This document shows, one piece after another, positions 8,453 through 16,300 of a DNA stretch of 36,156 bases (within the stretch, counting starts at the first letter, position 1; every line of letters starts with the position of its first letter). The position numbers were made by a program, and so were the translations under genes. This DNA is from Bdellovibrionales bacterium. GTDB lineage: Bacteria > Bdellovibrionota > Bdellovibrionia > Bdellovibrionales > UBA1609. The stretch is from positions 1 to 36,156 of the forward strand of contig SKLV01000012.1 in the NCBI GenBank assembly GCA_007121385.1. The letters are read 5' to 3'. The notes below the pieces were generated by a model. It saw only the letters and a list, made by a program, of their open reading frames with translations. It ran no database searches and was not told the origin of the DNA.

Positions 8453-8698
8453 GTGGACAAAAAACTTCACTGGCGGCGTTGCCATGTGTGCGGATCACTG
8501 AACCACTCCCATGGGGGAGAAGTGGGGCGTTGTCAGCACTGTGGAAAGGCTCTGGCCCCCTTTTTTTACTTTTCCGACCACTTGGCTCCCACCCCAAGTG
8601 ATTTTCAGTTGCGTCCTCCCTTGGTGCCCGGCGAGTATCAAGCCATTATGGGCTTGACAGCTCACTGGCTGGACCCAGGAGAGGAAAGTAGGAAATGA
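8453..8698 (+). CDS. Small zinc-ribbon-like protein coupled to ilvA
   Basis: This is an 81-aa protein with two CxxC pairs (CHVCG and CQHCG about 20 residues apart), the layout of a small zinc ribbon. The rest is rich in His, Pro and aromatic residues and has no signal peptide, so it is probably cytoplasmic. The ORF track begins at TTG 8450, but AGGAGG at 8439-8444 gives eight bases of spacing to GTG 8453 and only five to TTG 8450, so GTG is preferred. Its stop overlaps the ilvA start (ATGA), so the two are translationally coupled. A link to ilvA expression or to nucleic-acid binding is possible, but nothing in the sequence proves it. Confidence 0.75.
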   Translation: MDKKLHWRRCHVCGSLNHSHGGEVGRCQHCGKALAPFFYFSDHLAPTPSDFQLRPPLVPGEYQAIMGLTAHWLDPGEESRK

Positions 8699-9912
8699 AA
8701 GCGATTAGCCTAAAAGACATCCAGGCGGCACAGGCCGCTATTGGTCAGTTGGTTCAAAGGACTGAGCTCAACCACTCCCGCAGTTGTTCCCGTTGGCTGG
8801 GAACAGAAGTTTATTTAAAGTTTGAAAACCAACAGACCACAGGCTCTTTTAAGGTGAGGGGAGCCCTCAACAAAATCCTCAGCTTGAGTGAACCCGAGAG
8901 AAAAAAGGGGATTATCGCCTGTTCAGCAGGAAATCACGCCCAGGGGGTGGCCTTTGGGGCCTCTATGGTTGGGGCTCAAGCCCATATTGTGATGCCCGCC
9001 CGAGCTCCTCTGGTGAAGGTGCGGGCCACCGAGGGCTATGGGGCTAAAGTGATTCTCCATGGGGAGATTTTTGATGAGGCCTACGCTTTGGCTCAGGATT
9101 TGGCGCGAGATCGTGGTTATAGCTTTGTTCACCCCTACAATGACCCTATGGTTATGGCTGGACAGGGTACCATAGGCTTGGAGATCCTCCAGGACCTTCC
9201 CGATGTGGACTCGGTGATTGTCCCCATTGGGGGCGGGGGTCTGATCAGTGGAGTGGCCACAGCCATTAAGGCCTTAAGGCCTCAGTGTCGAGTTTATGGG
9301 GCAGTGGCCGCCAACAGCCCGGGGATGTATAATCTCTTCCATGGGATTCAGGTGGCGCAAGGAGCCCCATCCACTCTGCCCACCATTGCCGATGGCTTGG
9401 CGGTCAAGCAGGCCAGTGGGTCTATTTTGGAATCTTATATTCGGCCTCTGGTTGAGGACATTGCCGCCGCTTCCGAGGATGAAATCGCTGAGGCCATTGT
9501 GGTACTGATGGAGAGAGCTAAGGCTCTGGTTGAGGGCTCTGGGGCTGTGGGGCTGGCGGCGGCGGCCCACAGGCCACAGCAGTGGGATCTGGGCAAGAAG
9601 TGTTGTATCCTTCTCTGCGGGGGCAATATTGACTTGAATATGATCTCTAAGATCATTGAGCGCGGCTTGGTGCAGCGCGGCCGTCTGGCCCGGATTTCCG
9701 TGGTGGTGCAAGATCGGCCGGGGGCTCTGAATGGATTGACAGCTCTGCTGGCTTCATCTCAGGCCAATGTGATTGAGGTTCAGCACGATCGCTTGAGCTC
9801 CGGCTTGGAGCTGAGTGAAACTCAAATTGATTTTTTAATTGAGACCAAGAGCTCTGAGCATTTTGAGGAAATAAAAAAATCTCTGCTTCAATCAGGGGCC
9901 CGAATCCGGTAA
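8695..9912 (+). CDS. ilvA: Threonine ammonia-lyase with C-terminal ACT domain
   Basis: This PLP enzyme deaminates threonine to 2-oxobutanoate, the first step towards isoleucine. The 405 aa show the PLP-lysine motif (SFKVRGALNK, Lys about 53), the substrate/Asn loop (SAGNHAQGVA), the phosphate-binding glycine loop (GGGGLISG, about 178) and the C-terminal SxxCGGN-like segment (LLCGGNID). After about residue 330 comes a single ACT domain (VVVQDRPGALNGLTALL), the arrangement of the medium form rather than the two-ACT-like-domain E. coli IlvA. An ACT domain suggests allosteric control by an amino acid. A catabolic TdcB-like role or serine activity cannot be excluded. It overlaps the zinc-ribbon gene by four bases, and hisC follows 45 bases later. 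Confidence 0.9.
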   Translation: MKAISLKDIQAAQAAIGQLVQRTELNHSRSCSRWLGTEVYLKFENQQTTGSFKVRGALNKILSLSEPERKKGIIACSAGNHAQGVAFGASMVGAQAHIVMPARAPLVKVRATEGYGAKVILHGEIFDEAYALAQDLARDRGYSFVHPYNDPMVMAGQGTIGLEILQDLPDVDSVIVPIGGGGLISGVATAIKALRPQCRVYGAVAANSPGMYNLFHGIQVAQGAPSTLPTIADGLAVKQASGSILESYIRPLVEDIAAASEDEIAEAIVVLMERAKALVEGSGAVGLAAAAHRPQQWDLGKKCCILLCGGNIDLNMISKIIERGLVQRGRLARISVVVQDRPGALNGLTALLASSQANVIEVQHDRLSSGLELSETQIDFLIETKSSEHFEEIKKSLLQSGARIR

Positions 9913-9957
9913 GGAAAGCTGTGCTTCAGTGAAAAGGCATATGAAAGGAGAGCTGTT

Positions 9958-11079
9958 TTGAAGGTCTCGGCAGATATTCTCAATTTGGTGCCCTACTCCC
10001 CTGGCAAACCCATCGCAGAGACAAAAAGAGAGTTGGGGCTAGAGCGGGTGATTAAGTTGGCCAGCAATGAAAACCCCTTGGGGCCTTCGCCCAAGGCCTT
10101 AGAGGCCATAGTTCAAGCTATGGGTGAACTCCATCGCTATCCAGATGCAGCGGCCTATGAGCTGAGTCGCGCCTATGCTGAGGTCTACGGAGTCTCGGAA
10201 AAGGAGCTGGCTTTTGGCAATGGCTCCAATGAGCTGATCGACCTATTGATTCGGATTTTTTGCGAGCCGGGGGAGACTATTTTGACCTCTCAGGCGGCCT
10301 TTGTGGCCTACCCCATCTGTGCCCAGGCGGCCCGGGTCAAGGTGCTGACCACCCCGTTGACCCCTGATCTGCGCTTTGACCTTAAAGCCATGGCCCAAAA
10401 ACTCATGGAGCCGGAAACTCAGAAGTCCACTCGCCTGGTCTTTATTGCCAACCCCAATAATCCCACGGGCACCTATGTGAAGGACTCGGAGTTGGGCGAG
10501 TTTTTACAGGAACTGGCCCAGCACAAGGATCTTTTGGTGGTTTTAGATGAGGCCTATTTAGAGTTTGTGCGGGCCTCAGACTATCCCGATGGGGTCGCTT
10601 GGCTTAAAAAGTTTCCCAATCTGGTCTTGCTCCGAACGATGAGTAAAGTTTTTGGTCTGGCCGGACTGCGCTTGGGGGCCATGTTGGCTCGGCCTGAGGT
10701 CATTGACCTGGTTCAGCGAGTGCGCAACCCCTTTAATGTGAACAGTTTGGCGCAAGTGGCGGCGGTGGCGGCTCTCAAGGATGCTGAGTACCTGCGGCAA
10801 GTTCAGGAGCTCACTTGGCAGGGCTTGGACTACTTTTATGGAGAGTTAGAGGGGTTGGGCCTGCCCTATTGGCCCTCCCAGGGGAACTTTGTTCTCTTTG
10901 ACAGCCAAAGGGACTCCACTCAGGTTTTTCAAGCTTGGCTGCGGCGAGGGGTGATCAGTCGTCCAGTGAGAAACTATGGTTTGAATACTCATCTGCGTTT
11001 GAGTGTGGGGCTTATGGAGGAGAATCAAGAGGCCATGTCCAGCTTGGCTGATGTTCTGTCCGAGGTGCAGGGTGGCTGA
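9958..11079 (+). CDS. hisC: Histidinol-phosphate/aromatic aminotransferase
   Basis: This is a class I/II PLP aminotransferase of the HisC branch. The 373-aa length is normal. Motifs include the N-terminal LASNENPLGPSP, NPNNPTG (about residue 164), the Asp of VVLDEAYLEF and the Schiff-base lysine in MSKVFGLAGLRLG (Lys about 230). The start is TTG at 9958, seven bases after AAAGGAG; the upstream in-frame-looking ATG at 9941 belongs to a different frame that stops at once. HisC makes histidinol phosphate from imidazole-acetol phosphate. However, the next genes are cmk and rpsA, and in many bacteria a hisC copy beside tyrA/aroA/cmk/rpsA serves phenylalanine or tyrosine synthesis. The substrate is therefore uncertain. 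Confidence 0.88.
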   Translation: MKVSADILNLVPYSPGKPIAETKRELGLERVIKLASNENPLGPSPKALEAIVQAMGELHRYPDAAAYELSRAYAEVYGVSEKELAFGNGSNELIDLLIRIFCEPGETILTSQAAFVAYPICAQAARVKVLTTPLTPDLRFDLKAMAQKLMEPETQKSTRLVFIANPNNPTGTYVKDSELGEFLQELAQHKDLLVVLDEAYLEFVRASDYPDGVAWLKKFPNLVLLRTMSKVFGLAGLRLGAMLARPEVIDLVQRVRNPFNVNSLAQVAAVAALKDAEYLRQVQELTWQGLDYFYGELEGLGLPYWPSQGNFVLFDSQRDSTQVFQAWLRRGVISRPVRNYGLNTHLRLSVGLMEENQEAMSSLADVLSEVQGG

Positions 11080-11794
11080 GAGCAGAGAGCAGAGCGGAGA
11101 GGCGAGTAAAGAGGGTCCCTTTGTGATCACCGTGGATGGGCCTGCGGCCTCGGGCAAGTCCTCAGTGAGTCGGCTTTTGGCCCAGAGTTACGGCTGGAGT
11201 TGGCTCTCGACGGGAGCCTTTTATCGAGCTCTGGCCCTTGTGGCGCGCAAGACGGGGGCCGCCTTGGATCAGGAGGAGGCTCTGGTGAGGCTGGCAGAGT
11301 CTCCCAGTTGGCGAGTGGCCATGGCTCCCGAGAGAACCCTGGTCTTCTTTAAAGAAACGCCTGAGGGTCCAGAAGAAGATGTGACGGACCAAATCTATGC
11401 GGAAGAAGTGGGCTCTGATGCATCGCAGATAAGCCGCTTTCCCGGGGTTCGCAAGAGCTTGCTTCAGGCCCAGCGCAACTGCACCCAGGGAGTCAGCGGG
11501 CTGGTGGCCGAGGGGAGAGACTGCGGGACGGTGATTTTCCCCCAGGCTCACTTAAAGATTTACCTGACCGCCGCCAGCGAGAGCCGGGCCCAGAGGCGGG
11601 CCCAGGAGCAGGGAAGGGATGTGGAGGAGACGGCCCGGGCTCAGCGGCTCAGAGACCATCAGGACTCCAGTCGCAAGGCGGCTCCTCTCACAGTGCCCCC
11701 GGGTGCCCATGTCATTGATACAAGCCAGTTGAACTTGGATCAGGTGGTTGAAAAAGTGAAAGATTTGCTTCAAACTCAAGTCTTTGAAGCTTAA
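11072..11794 (+). CDS. cmk: Cytidylate kinase
   Basis: This enzyme phosphorylates CMP/dCMP to the diphosphates in nucleotide salvage and supply. The P-loop DGPAASGKSS and the early STGAFYRALA motif are typical of Cmk, and VAEGRDCGTVIFPQA matches the family EGRDxGTVVFP block. The C-terminal LID/Arg region is AQRRAQEQGRDVEET. The track ORF starts at 11003 deep inside hisC. GTG at 11072, six bases after GAGG and overlapping the hisC stop by eight bases, gives 240 aa and an N-terminus closer to family length. Gene order cmk-rpsA is conserved in many proteobacteria, which supports the call. Confidence 0.92.
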   Translation: MAESREQSGEASKEGPFVITVDGPAASGKSSVSRLLAQSYGWSWLSTGAFYRALALVARKTGAALDQEEALVRLAESPSWRVAMAPERTLVFFKETPEGPEEDVTDQIYAEEVGSDASQISRFPGVRKSLLQAQRNCTQGVSGLVAEGRDCGTVIFPQAHLKIYLTAASESRAQRRAQEQGRDVEETARAQRLRDHQDSSRKAAPLTVPPGAHVIDTSQLNLDQVVEKVKDLLQTQVFEA

Positions 11795-11813
11795 CTCAAA
11801 GTGTAAATTCTTT

Positions 11814-11841
11814 TTGACTTTGGGCCTTGAGCCTCTATAAC
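11814..11841 (+). promoter_or_regulatory. Probable sigma-70-type promoter of rpsA
   Basis: TTGACT (11814-11819) and TATAAC (11836-11841) are separated by 16 bases. This is the best -35/-10 pair seen in the window, and it lies in the AT-rich gap between cmk and rpsA. It would give a leader of roughly 80 bases before the S1 start codon. Confidence 0.7.
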
Positions 11842-11891
11842 AGGGACCTATCTCAGGGAAATAATACAAGTCTTTGGGAAATAAAAGCGAG

Positions 11892-11912
11892 CGTGACCAG
11901 CAAAGGGTCGCG
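11892..11912 (+). promoter_or_regulatory. Leader hairpin just upstream of the rpsA ribosome site
   Basis: CGTGACC pairs with GGTCGCG (one G-U pair) around a seven-base loop, ending six bases before AGGAGG. The position fits a translational control element such as S1 autoregulation, which is known in E. coli, but this particular structure has not been compared with known leaders. Confidence 0.4.
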
Positions 11913-11930
11913 ACTCAGAGGAGGTAATCT

Positions 11931-13796
11931 TTGCGTATGGTCGATCATAGCACAGGATCAAAAATGAAATCTAAAGCTCAAATGGAAAGGGAGAAGGTCT
12001 TAGCTCTTCTCGATGAGGCAGATAAAGAAGTTCCTGCCAACCCCGGACTAATCACAGCGTCCGAGAAAACTGGGGATGATTTTGCCAGCCTATTTGAGCG
12101 CTCCCTTGAGGACCGAGACTTCAAAGTGGGAGATGTGGTCAAAGGGAGAGTGGTTGAGGTTCAGGAAGACTATGTTCTGGTGGACATCAACTACAAGAGT
12201 GAGGGGCTGATCCCCATTTCTGAATTTCGCCTGGTGGAAGGTCAAAGGCAGGTCAATGTGGGCGACGAGGTGGAAGTCTATATTGATCGCATTGAGAATG
12301 AAAACGGCATGGTGGTGTTGTCGAAAGACAAAGCCGATATGCTCAGGGCCTGGACGGACATCTCTCGCGCCGCCGAAAATGAGGAGGTGATTGAGGGCAC
12401 CATTATTTCCAAAGTGAAGGGTGGTCTCAGCGTGGACATTGGCGTTAAGGCCTTTTTGCCGGGAAGTCAGATTGATCTGAGACCGGTGCGCAATATGGAT
12501 CATTACATCGGTAAGAGCTACAAGTTTAAAGTGATCAAATTCAACAAAAAGCGCGGAAATATTGTGCTTTCTCGTCGGGCCCTGCTGGAGGAGGAGCGTG
12601 AGAGTCTGCGCACTCAGACCCTGGATCAAATGGCCGAGGGATCAGTGGTTCAAGGTTTGGTTAAAAATATCACTGACTACGGAGCTTTTATCGATCTTGG
12701 GGGTATGGATGGTCTTCTCCATATCACTGATATGAGCTGGGGAAGAGTCAAGCACCCCTCAGAGTTGCTCAATGTGGGCGACGAAGTGGAAGTGAAGGTC
12801 CTCAAGTTCGACAATGAAAAGGAGAGAGTCAGCCTGGGAATGAAACAGCTGCGGCCCGACCCTTGGGAAGATGTGAGCGATCGCTTTGCCGTGGGCAAAA
12901 AGCTATCTGGTCGAGTGGTGTCTCTAGCGGATTACGGAGCCTTCTTAGAGCTGGCTGAGGGTGTAGAAGGTCTTGTCCATGTCAGTGAGATGAGCTGGAC
13001 CAAAAGGGTGAAGCACCCCTCGCAGGTCCTCAAAGTGGGTGATGATGTGGAAGTTCAGGTCCTTGAGGTGGACAGAGAAAATCGCCGCATCAGCTTAGGC
13101 ATGAAGCAATTGCAGCCCAATCCCTGGATGGAGCTCAAGGAGAGTTATCCTCCTGGGACCATCATTGAGGGAGAAGTTAAGTCCATCACTGATTTTGGCG
13201 CCTTTATTGGTGTGGAAGAGGGAATTGATGGCCTTGTCCATATTTCCGACTTCTCCTGGACCAAGAGAATCAACCACCCCTCAGAGGTCTGTAAGAAGGG
13301 TGACAAGCTGCGAGCCGTGGTGCTGGGCGTGGACATTGAAAATGAGCGTTTCAGCTTAGGAATGAAGCAGCTGGAGGCCGACCCTTGGGCGAACATCGAA
13401 GACAAGTACAAAATTGGCTCCCAACACGATGTGAAGGTGGTCAAGACGGCCGACTTTGGGGTTTTTGTGGAGCTGGAGTCAGATATTGAAGGCCTGATTC
13501 ACATTAGCGAGTTGAGCACCAAGAGAGTGGATAAACCCGAGGATGTGGTTCAAGTGGGAGACACTATCACCGCTGAGATTATCACCATTGACAGTGATGC
13601 TCGCAAAATTGGTCTGAGCGCCAAGTTGGTTAAGCTTCGCGAGCAGAAGGCCGATGTGGATGACTATGTCAAGAAAGTCACTTCCACGGCCAAGACCAGC
13701 TTGGGAGACCTCTTTGGCGACGCTCTTAAAGGAGCGGCGCCTGGCTCTGGGGCGACCCCCTCCTCATCTGCGGACAAAAGCTCCGAAGAGCAATAG
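11931..13796 (+). CDS. rpsA: 30S ribosomal protein S1
   Basis: S1 binds mRNA and helps the 30S subunit start translation on structured or weak sites. The 621 aa contain six S1 (OB-fold) repeats at roughly 60-125, 145-210, 230-300, 315-385, 400-475 and 490-560. Repeats three to six carry the classic DYGAF/DFGAF and GLxHISE/GLVHVSE motifs, while repeats one and two are more diverged, as is usual for their ribosome-binding role. The C-terminus ends in a low-complexity Ser/Ala tail. TTG at 11931 is six bases from AGGAGG; ATG at 11937 is a further possibility at 12 bases. It has its own promoter and leader hairpin. Confidence 0.95.
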   Translation: MRMVDHSTGSKMKSKAQMEREKVLALLDEADKEVPANPGLITASEKTGDDFASLFERSLEDRDFKVGDVVKGRVVEVQEDYVLVDINYKSEGLIPISEFRLVEGQRQVNVGDEVEVYIDRIENENGMVVLSKDKADMLRAWTDISRAAENEEVIEGTIISKVKGGLSVDIGVKAFLPGSQIDLRPVRNMDHYIGKSYKFKVIKFNKKRGNIVLSRRALLEEERESLRTQTLDQMAEGSVVQGLVKNITDYGAFIDLGGMDGLLHITDMSWGRVKHPSELLNVGDEVEVKVLKFDNEKERVSLGMKQLRPDPWEDVSDRFAVGKKLSGRVVSLADYGAFLELAEGVEGLVHVSEMSWTKRVKHPSQVLKVGDDVEVQVLEVDRENRRISLGMKQLQPNPWMELKESYPPGTIIEGEVKSITDFGAFIGVEEGIDGLVHISDFSWTKRINHPSEVCKKGDKLRAVVLGVDIENERFSLGMKQLEADPWANIEDKYKIGSQHDVKVVKTADFGVFVELESDIEGLIHISELSTKRVDKPEDVVQVGDTITAEIITIDSDARKIGLSAKLVKLREQKADVDDYVKKVTSTAKTSLGDLFGDALKGAAPGSGATPSSSADKSSEEQ

Positions 13797-13804
13797 GCTT
13801 TAAG

Positions 13805-14377
13805 GTGGCTAAAAAAGGCACCGAGTCTGATTCTATTCAAACTCCGGATTGGGCCAGAGATATCTGGCCTCAAGAGAGGGATGTGATGTCCCGGCCGGAG
13901 CGCTTTAAATATGTCCGAAAGCTTTTGGTGCCCGACGGCTGTGTGTTTTGTCGGGCGCGGGACTTAGGGGTGGGCTTTGAAGGGCTGAACCTCTTTATGT
14001 CAAAAAGTTCTATGGTGATGCTCAACAAGTACCCTTATAACAACGGGCACTTGCTCGTTCTTCCTCAGCGCCATGTGGCCAGTTTATTGGACTTGAGCGA
14101 GGCAGAGGCGGCCGAACTCCAGGTTCTTTTGCGCCGAGCTCAGTCCATTTTGCAGCAAGTCTACAACTGCTCTGGCTTTAATATTGGGATCAATCAAGGG
14201 GCTGTGGCCGGAGCGGGAATCCCTGATCACCTGCATTGGCATATTGTTCCGCGCTGGGCGGGAGACACCAACTTTTTTCCCATTATTGCGGAGACCAAAG
14301 TTCAAGCGGAAAGTCTTGAACAATGTTACGAGCGTCTATTACCCTATTTTCGAGGTATAGATGATGATCAAAGTTAA
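13805..14377 (+). CDS. HIT-family nucleotide hydrolase/phosphorylase
   Basis: This is a histidine-triad protein, a family that cleaves nucleoside phosphates such as Ap4A-like dinucleotides. The triad HLHWHIVPRW is present after the typical INQGAVAGAGIPDH run (about residue 135), and an upstream CVFC pair (about 45) matches HIT proteins that carry a metal-binding Cys pair. The length (190 aa) is longer than HINT proteins because of an N-terminal extension of about 35 residues. The likely start is GTG at 13805, nine bases after rpsA, with AAGGTG partly overlapping it. It may be transcribed with rpsA, and its 3' end overlaps the next gene by 17 bases. The substrate is not defined. Confidence 0.88.
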   Translation: MAKKGTESDSIQTPDWARDIWPQERDVMSRPERFKYVRKLLVPDGCVFCRARDLGVGFEGLNLFMSKSSMVMLNKYPYNNGHLLVLPQRHVASLLDLSEAEAAELQVLLRRAQSILQQVYNCSGFNIGINQGAVAGAGIPDHLHWHIVPRWAGDTNFFPIIAETKVQAESLEQCYERLLPYFRGIDDDQS

Positions 14378-14798
14378 TCCTTTAGAGAACCAAGGTATTG
14401 AGTTTGAGCTGGATCATATTGGTATTGCCACTCCCAGTTTAGAGGAGGGCAAAAGGCTGTATGAACTCTTAGGCTTAGGCCCAGCTGATGTGGAAGAAGT
14501 GCCCTCAGAAAAAGTCCGAGTGGCCATGTATGAACTGGGCAACGGGGCCCGTGTGGAGCTTTTGGAGTCCACAGATCCTGAATCAGCCGTGGGTAAGTTT
14601 TTAAAGCGGAGAGGGCCAGGCATTCACCATATTTGTCTTCGAGTGAAAGACATTCGATCGGTGATGAACAACTTGCTTAAGGCTGGTGTGAGGCTGACCA
14701 GTGAAGAGCCACGGCCTGGGGCCCACAACTGCTTGGTGACTTTTATTCATCCCAGTGAGGCGGGGGGAGTTCTGATCGAACTCAGTCAAAGACCATGA
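14361..14798 (+). CDS. mce: VOC-family epimerase, methylmalonyl-CoA epimerase-like
   Basis: This is a glyoxalase/VOC-fold enzyme. Methylmalonyl-CoA epimerase interconverts the 2R and 2S forms during propionyl-CoA breakdown. The 145-aa length is normal. The pattern expected of the family is visible: the first metal-binding His in LDHIGIA, the ELGNGARVELLE strand, GPGIHHICLRV with the second metal His, and a C-terminal VLIELSQ carrying the final Glu. The start is ATG 14361, with ATG 14364 as an alternative, and it overlaps the end of the HIT gene. No methylmalonyl-CoA mutase gene is visible here, so another VOC function remains possible. Confidence 0.82.
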   Translation: MMIKVNPLENQGIEFELDHIGIATPSLEEGKRLYELLGLGPADVEEVPSEKVRVAMYELGNGARVELLESTDPESAVGKFLKRRGPGIHHICLRVKDIRSVMNNLLKAGVRLTSEEPRPGAHNCLVTFIHPSEAGGVLIELSQRP

Positions 14799-15562
14799 GG
14801 GTTTCTCCCCAGGGTATTCATTTGGTGCCGGTCACGCCCATGGTCAAGAAGCTCTTGATTGTCTCTTTGTCCTCCTGGTTTTTTCTGGTCATGATTCTCC
14901 AAAGCTACTTTTTGACCCAACCCCTGATTTATCAGTGGTTGGGATTGGTCCCGGATAGCCTGATTCGAAACTTCATGTTGTGGCAGCCTCTGACCTATAT
15001 CTTTGTTCACTCCACAGGAATTTTTCATGTGGCCTTTAATATGCTTCTCTTGTGGTGGTTGGGGGCTGAGTTGGAGATGCGCTGGGGCGGGCGCATGTTT
15101 TTAACCTATTACTTGGTTTGTGGGGTGGGAGCCGCTTTGCTGTATTTGCTCTCCCTCTTCATCTACTATTTAGCCACAGGAAATTACTCTCCCTTTCTGA
15201 GTCCAGTGGTGGGAGCTTCGGGTTCGGTTTTTGGTCTTCTGTTGGCTTATGGAATCTTGTTTGGAGACCGAGTTTTTTATCTCTTTATGCTCTTTCCCAT
15301 GAAGGCCAAATACTTTGTGATGATCTTGGCCGCCATTGAGTTGTTGACAGTCATGAGCTCAGGGGTGGGAGGGCCAGTGGCCAACTTAGCTCACTTAGGA
15401 GGGCTGGTGTCGGGCTTTTTGTTTCTGTGGTTTTGGGGGCGTTGGAAAAGTCGGGGCAGAGGTGCGAGTCGAGGACGCCAAAGGCGTGGACCTGATCTGC
15501 GGCTCGTGGTAGACAATGAAAAAGGTCGCCCTCAGAATGGTGGGCCCAAGTATTGGAACTGA
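14795..15562 (+). CDS. Rhomboid-family intramembrane serine protease
   Basis: This is a six-helix intramembrane protease that cleaves transmembrane substrates. The catalytic Ser lies in GASGSVFG (about residue 140) and the His in ANLAHLGGLVSG (about 195). The helix with HVAFNMLLLWWLG holds the conserved His and Asn that form the oxyanion site. A short cytoplasmic N-terminus is followed by hydrophobic segments at about 20-42, 70-92, 105-128, 138-158, 168-188 and 195-212. The C-terminal 40 residues are basic and low in complexity (RGRGASRGRQRRG), which is unusual. The start overlaps the previous stop (ATGA). Natural substrates are unknown; the anchored paralogues at 21512-23040 are one speculative possibility. 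Confidence 0.88.
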   Translation: MRVSPQGIHLVPVTPMVKKLLIVSLSSWFFLVMILQSYFLTQPLIYQWLGLVPDSLIRNFMLWQPLTYIFVHSTGIFHVAFNMLLLWWLGAELEMRWGGRMFLTYYLVCGVGAALLYLLSLFIYYLATGNYSPFLSPVVGASGSVFGLLLAYGILFGDRVFYLFMLFPMKAKYFVMILAAIELLTVMSSGVGGPVANLAHLGGLVSGFLFLWFWGRWKSRGRGASRGRQRRGPDLRLVVDNEKGRPQNGGPKYWN

Positions 15563-15575
15563 GGAGGTCAGATTT

Positions 15576-15761
15576 ATGGATTTGAGGAGAGCCCTTAAGG
15601 AAATTAAATTTGATAAAAGACTGGTGGACTTCAACCGAAGCCAAGGCCAGCTCTCCAAAGAGGAGTGGGAGGCAACATTGAACCGCCTTCCCGACTTGGC
15701 GGACCAAGCTGAACCGCTCAATTTGGACTCCAACAAAAGCGACAGAGATCGCTTTAGTTAA
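15576..15761 (+). CDS. Small hypothetical protein downstream of the rhomboid
   Basis: This is a 61-aa, highly charged protein with no signal or membrane segment and no recognised family. The track ORF starts at 15516 inside the rhomboid gene. GAGGAGG at 15561-15567 directs the start to ATG 15576 (eight bases). That ribosome site spans the rhomboid stop codon, so coupling is likely. The sequence has a helix-like N-terminus (DLRRALKEIKFDKR) and a QLSKEEWEATLNRLPDL motif. It ends three bases before the stop of the convergent LPMO-like gene. Confidence 0.7.
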   Translation: MDLRRALKEIKFDKRLVDFNRSQGQLSKEEWEATLNRLPDLADQAEPLNLDSNKSDRDRFS

Positions 15762-15763
15762 GA

Positions 15764-16300
15764 TCAGTCGTGACAGTCCTCCACCGGAGGAGGAGGGTTG
15801 AGTTGGTTGCGCTCCTCATCAATCGGGGGCATGGGAACGGGCTCGTCTCTTTCCACAATGCGGATGTCGGCACAGGAAAAGTAAGGCCTGGGGTTGGCGG
15901 GGTTTTCAGTCATCCACTGAATGAGACGCAAAGTGCAGCTGCTGCAGGTGAGTCCTGCAGGCAATGTCAAATTGGCCTGCCATCTGTGAGGTAAGGTATC
16001 CCGCCCATTCTGAGTGTCAGGGACTTCCAAGAGAATCTGGAAAGTTTCATCGTTGTCCGAGGAAATGGAGAGCTCGTAATAGCCGGGATGGTCTATGGTC
16101 TCCTCCCATTGCACCACAATCGTTTGGCCGGCTTGAAACTCCACTGTGGGGTTCATATTTTTGGCTATGCCTCCACAGGGCCCAGTTTTTAAGCCTGGAT
16201 TGTTGCTGCGCGGAGGGGTGGTGCCTCCCGGCAGCAAGCGGGCGTGGGCACTCACTTCGAGGGTCCAGACAGCGGCGAGCAGTAGGACAAAGAACTTCAT
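15764..16300 (-). CDS. Secreted LPMO-like copper protein (SCE4755-type polysaccharide monooxygenase-like)
   Basis: The 178-aa protein has a clear signal peptide (MKFFVLLLAAVWTLEVSA) whose expected cleavage leaves His as residue 1 of the mature chain (HARLLPGG). That is the hallmark of the copper histidine brace in lytic polysaccharide monooxygenases. A second His (LPHRW) and an aromatic residue near the end (PYFSCADI) could complete the brace. The HxxL...PPRS...GLKTGPCGG opening matches the bacterial family named after Sorangium SCE4755. It also resembles fungal LPMO-like copper proteins that bind copper without oxidising sugars. Six cysteines, including a CSSC pair, suggest disulfides. Its start overlaps the stop of the upstream gene by four bases. 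Activity is not established: it could be an oxidase of chitin or peptidoglycan, or a copper carrier. Confidence 0.72.
   Translation of the reverse strand: MKFFVLLLAAVWTLEVSAHARLLPGGTTPPRSNNPGLKTGPCGGIAKNMNPTVEFQAGQTIVVQWEETIDHPGYYELSISSDNDETFQILLEVPDTQNGRDTLPHRWQANLTLPAGLTCSSCTLRLIQWMTENPANPRPYFSCADIRIVERDEPVPMPPIDEERNQLNPPPPVEDCHD

Noticed and set aside
12090-12629. 179-aa minus-strand ORF opposite rpsA
   Set aside because: It is a shadow of the S1 repeats; composition and the lack of a ribosome site do not support a gene.
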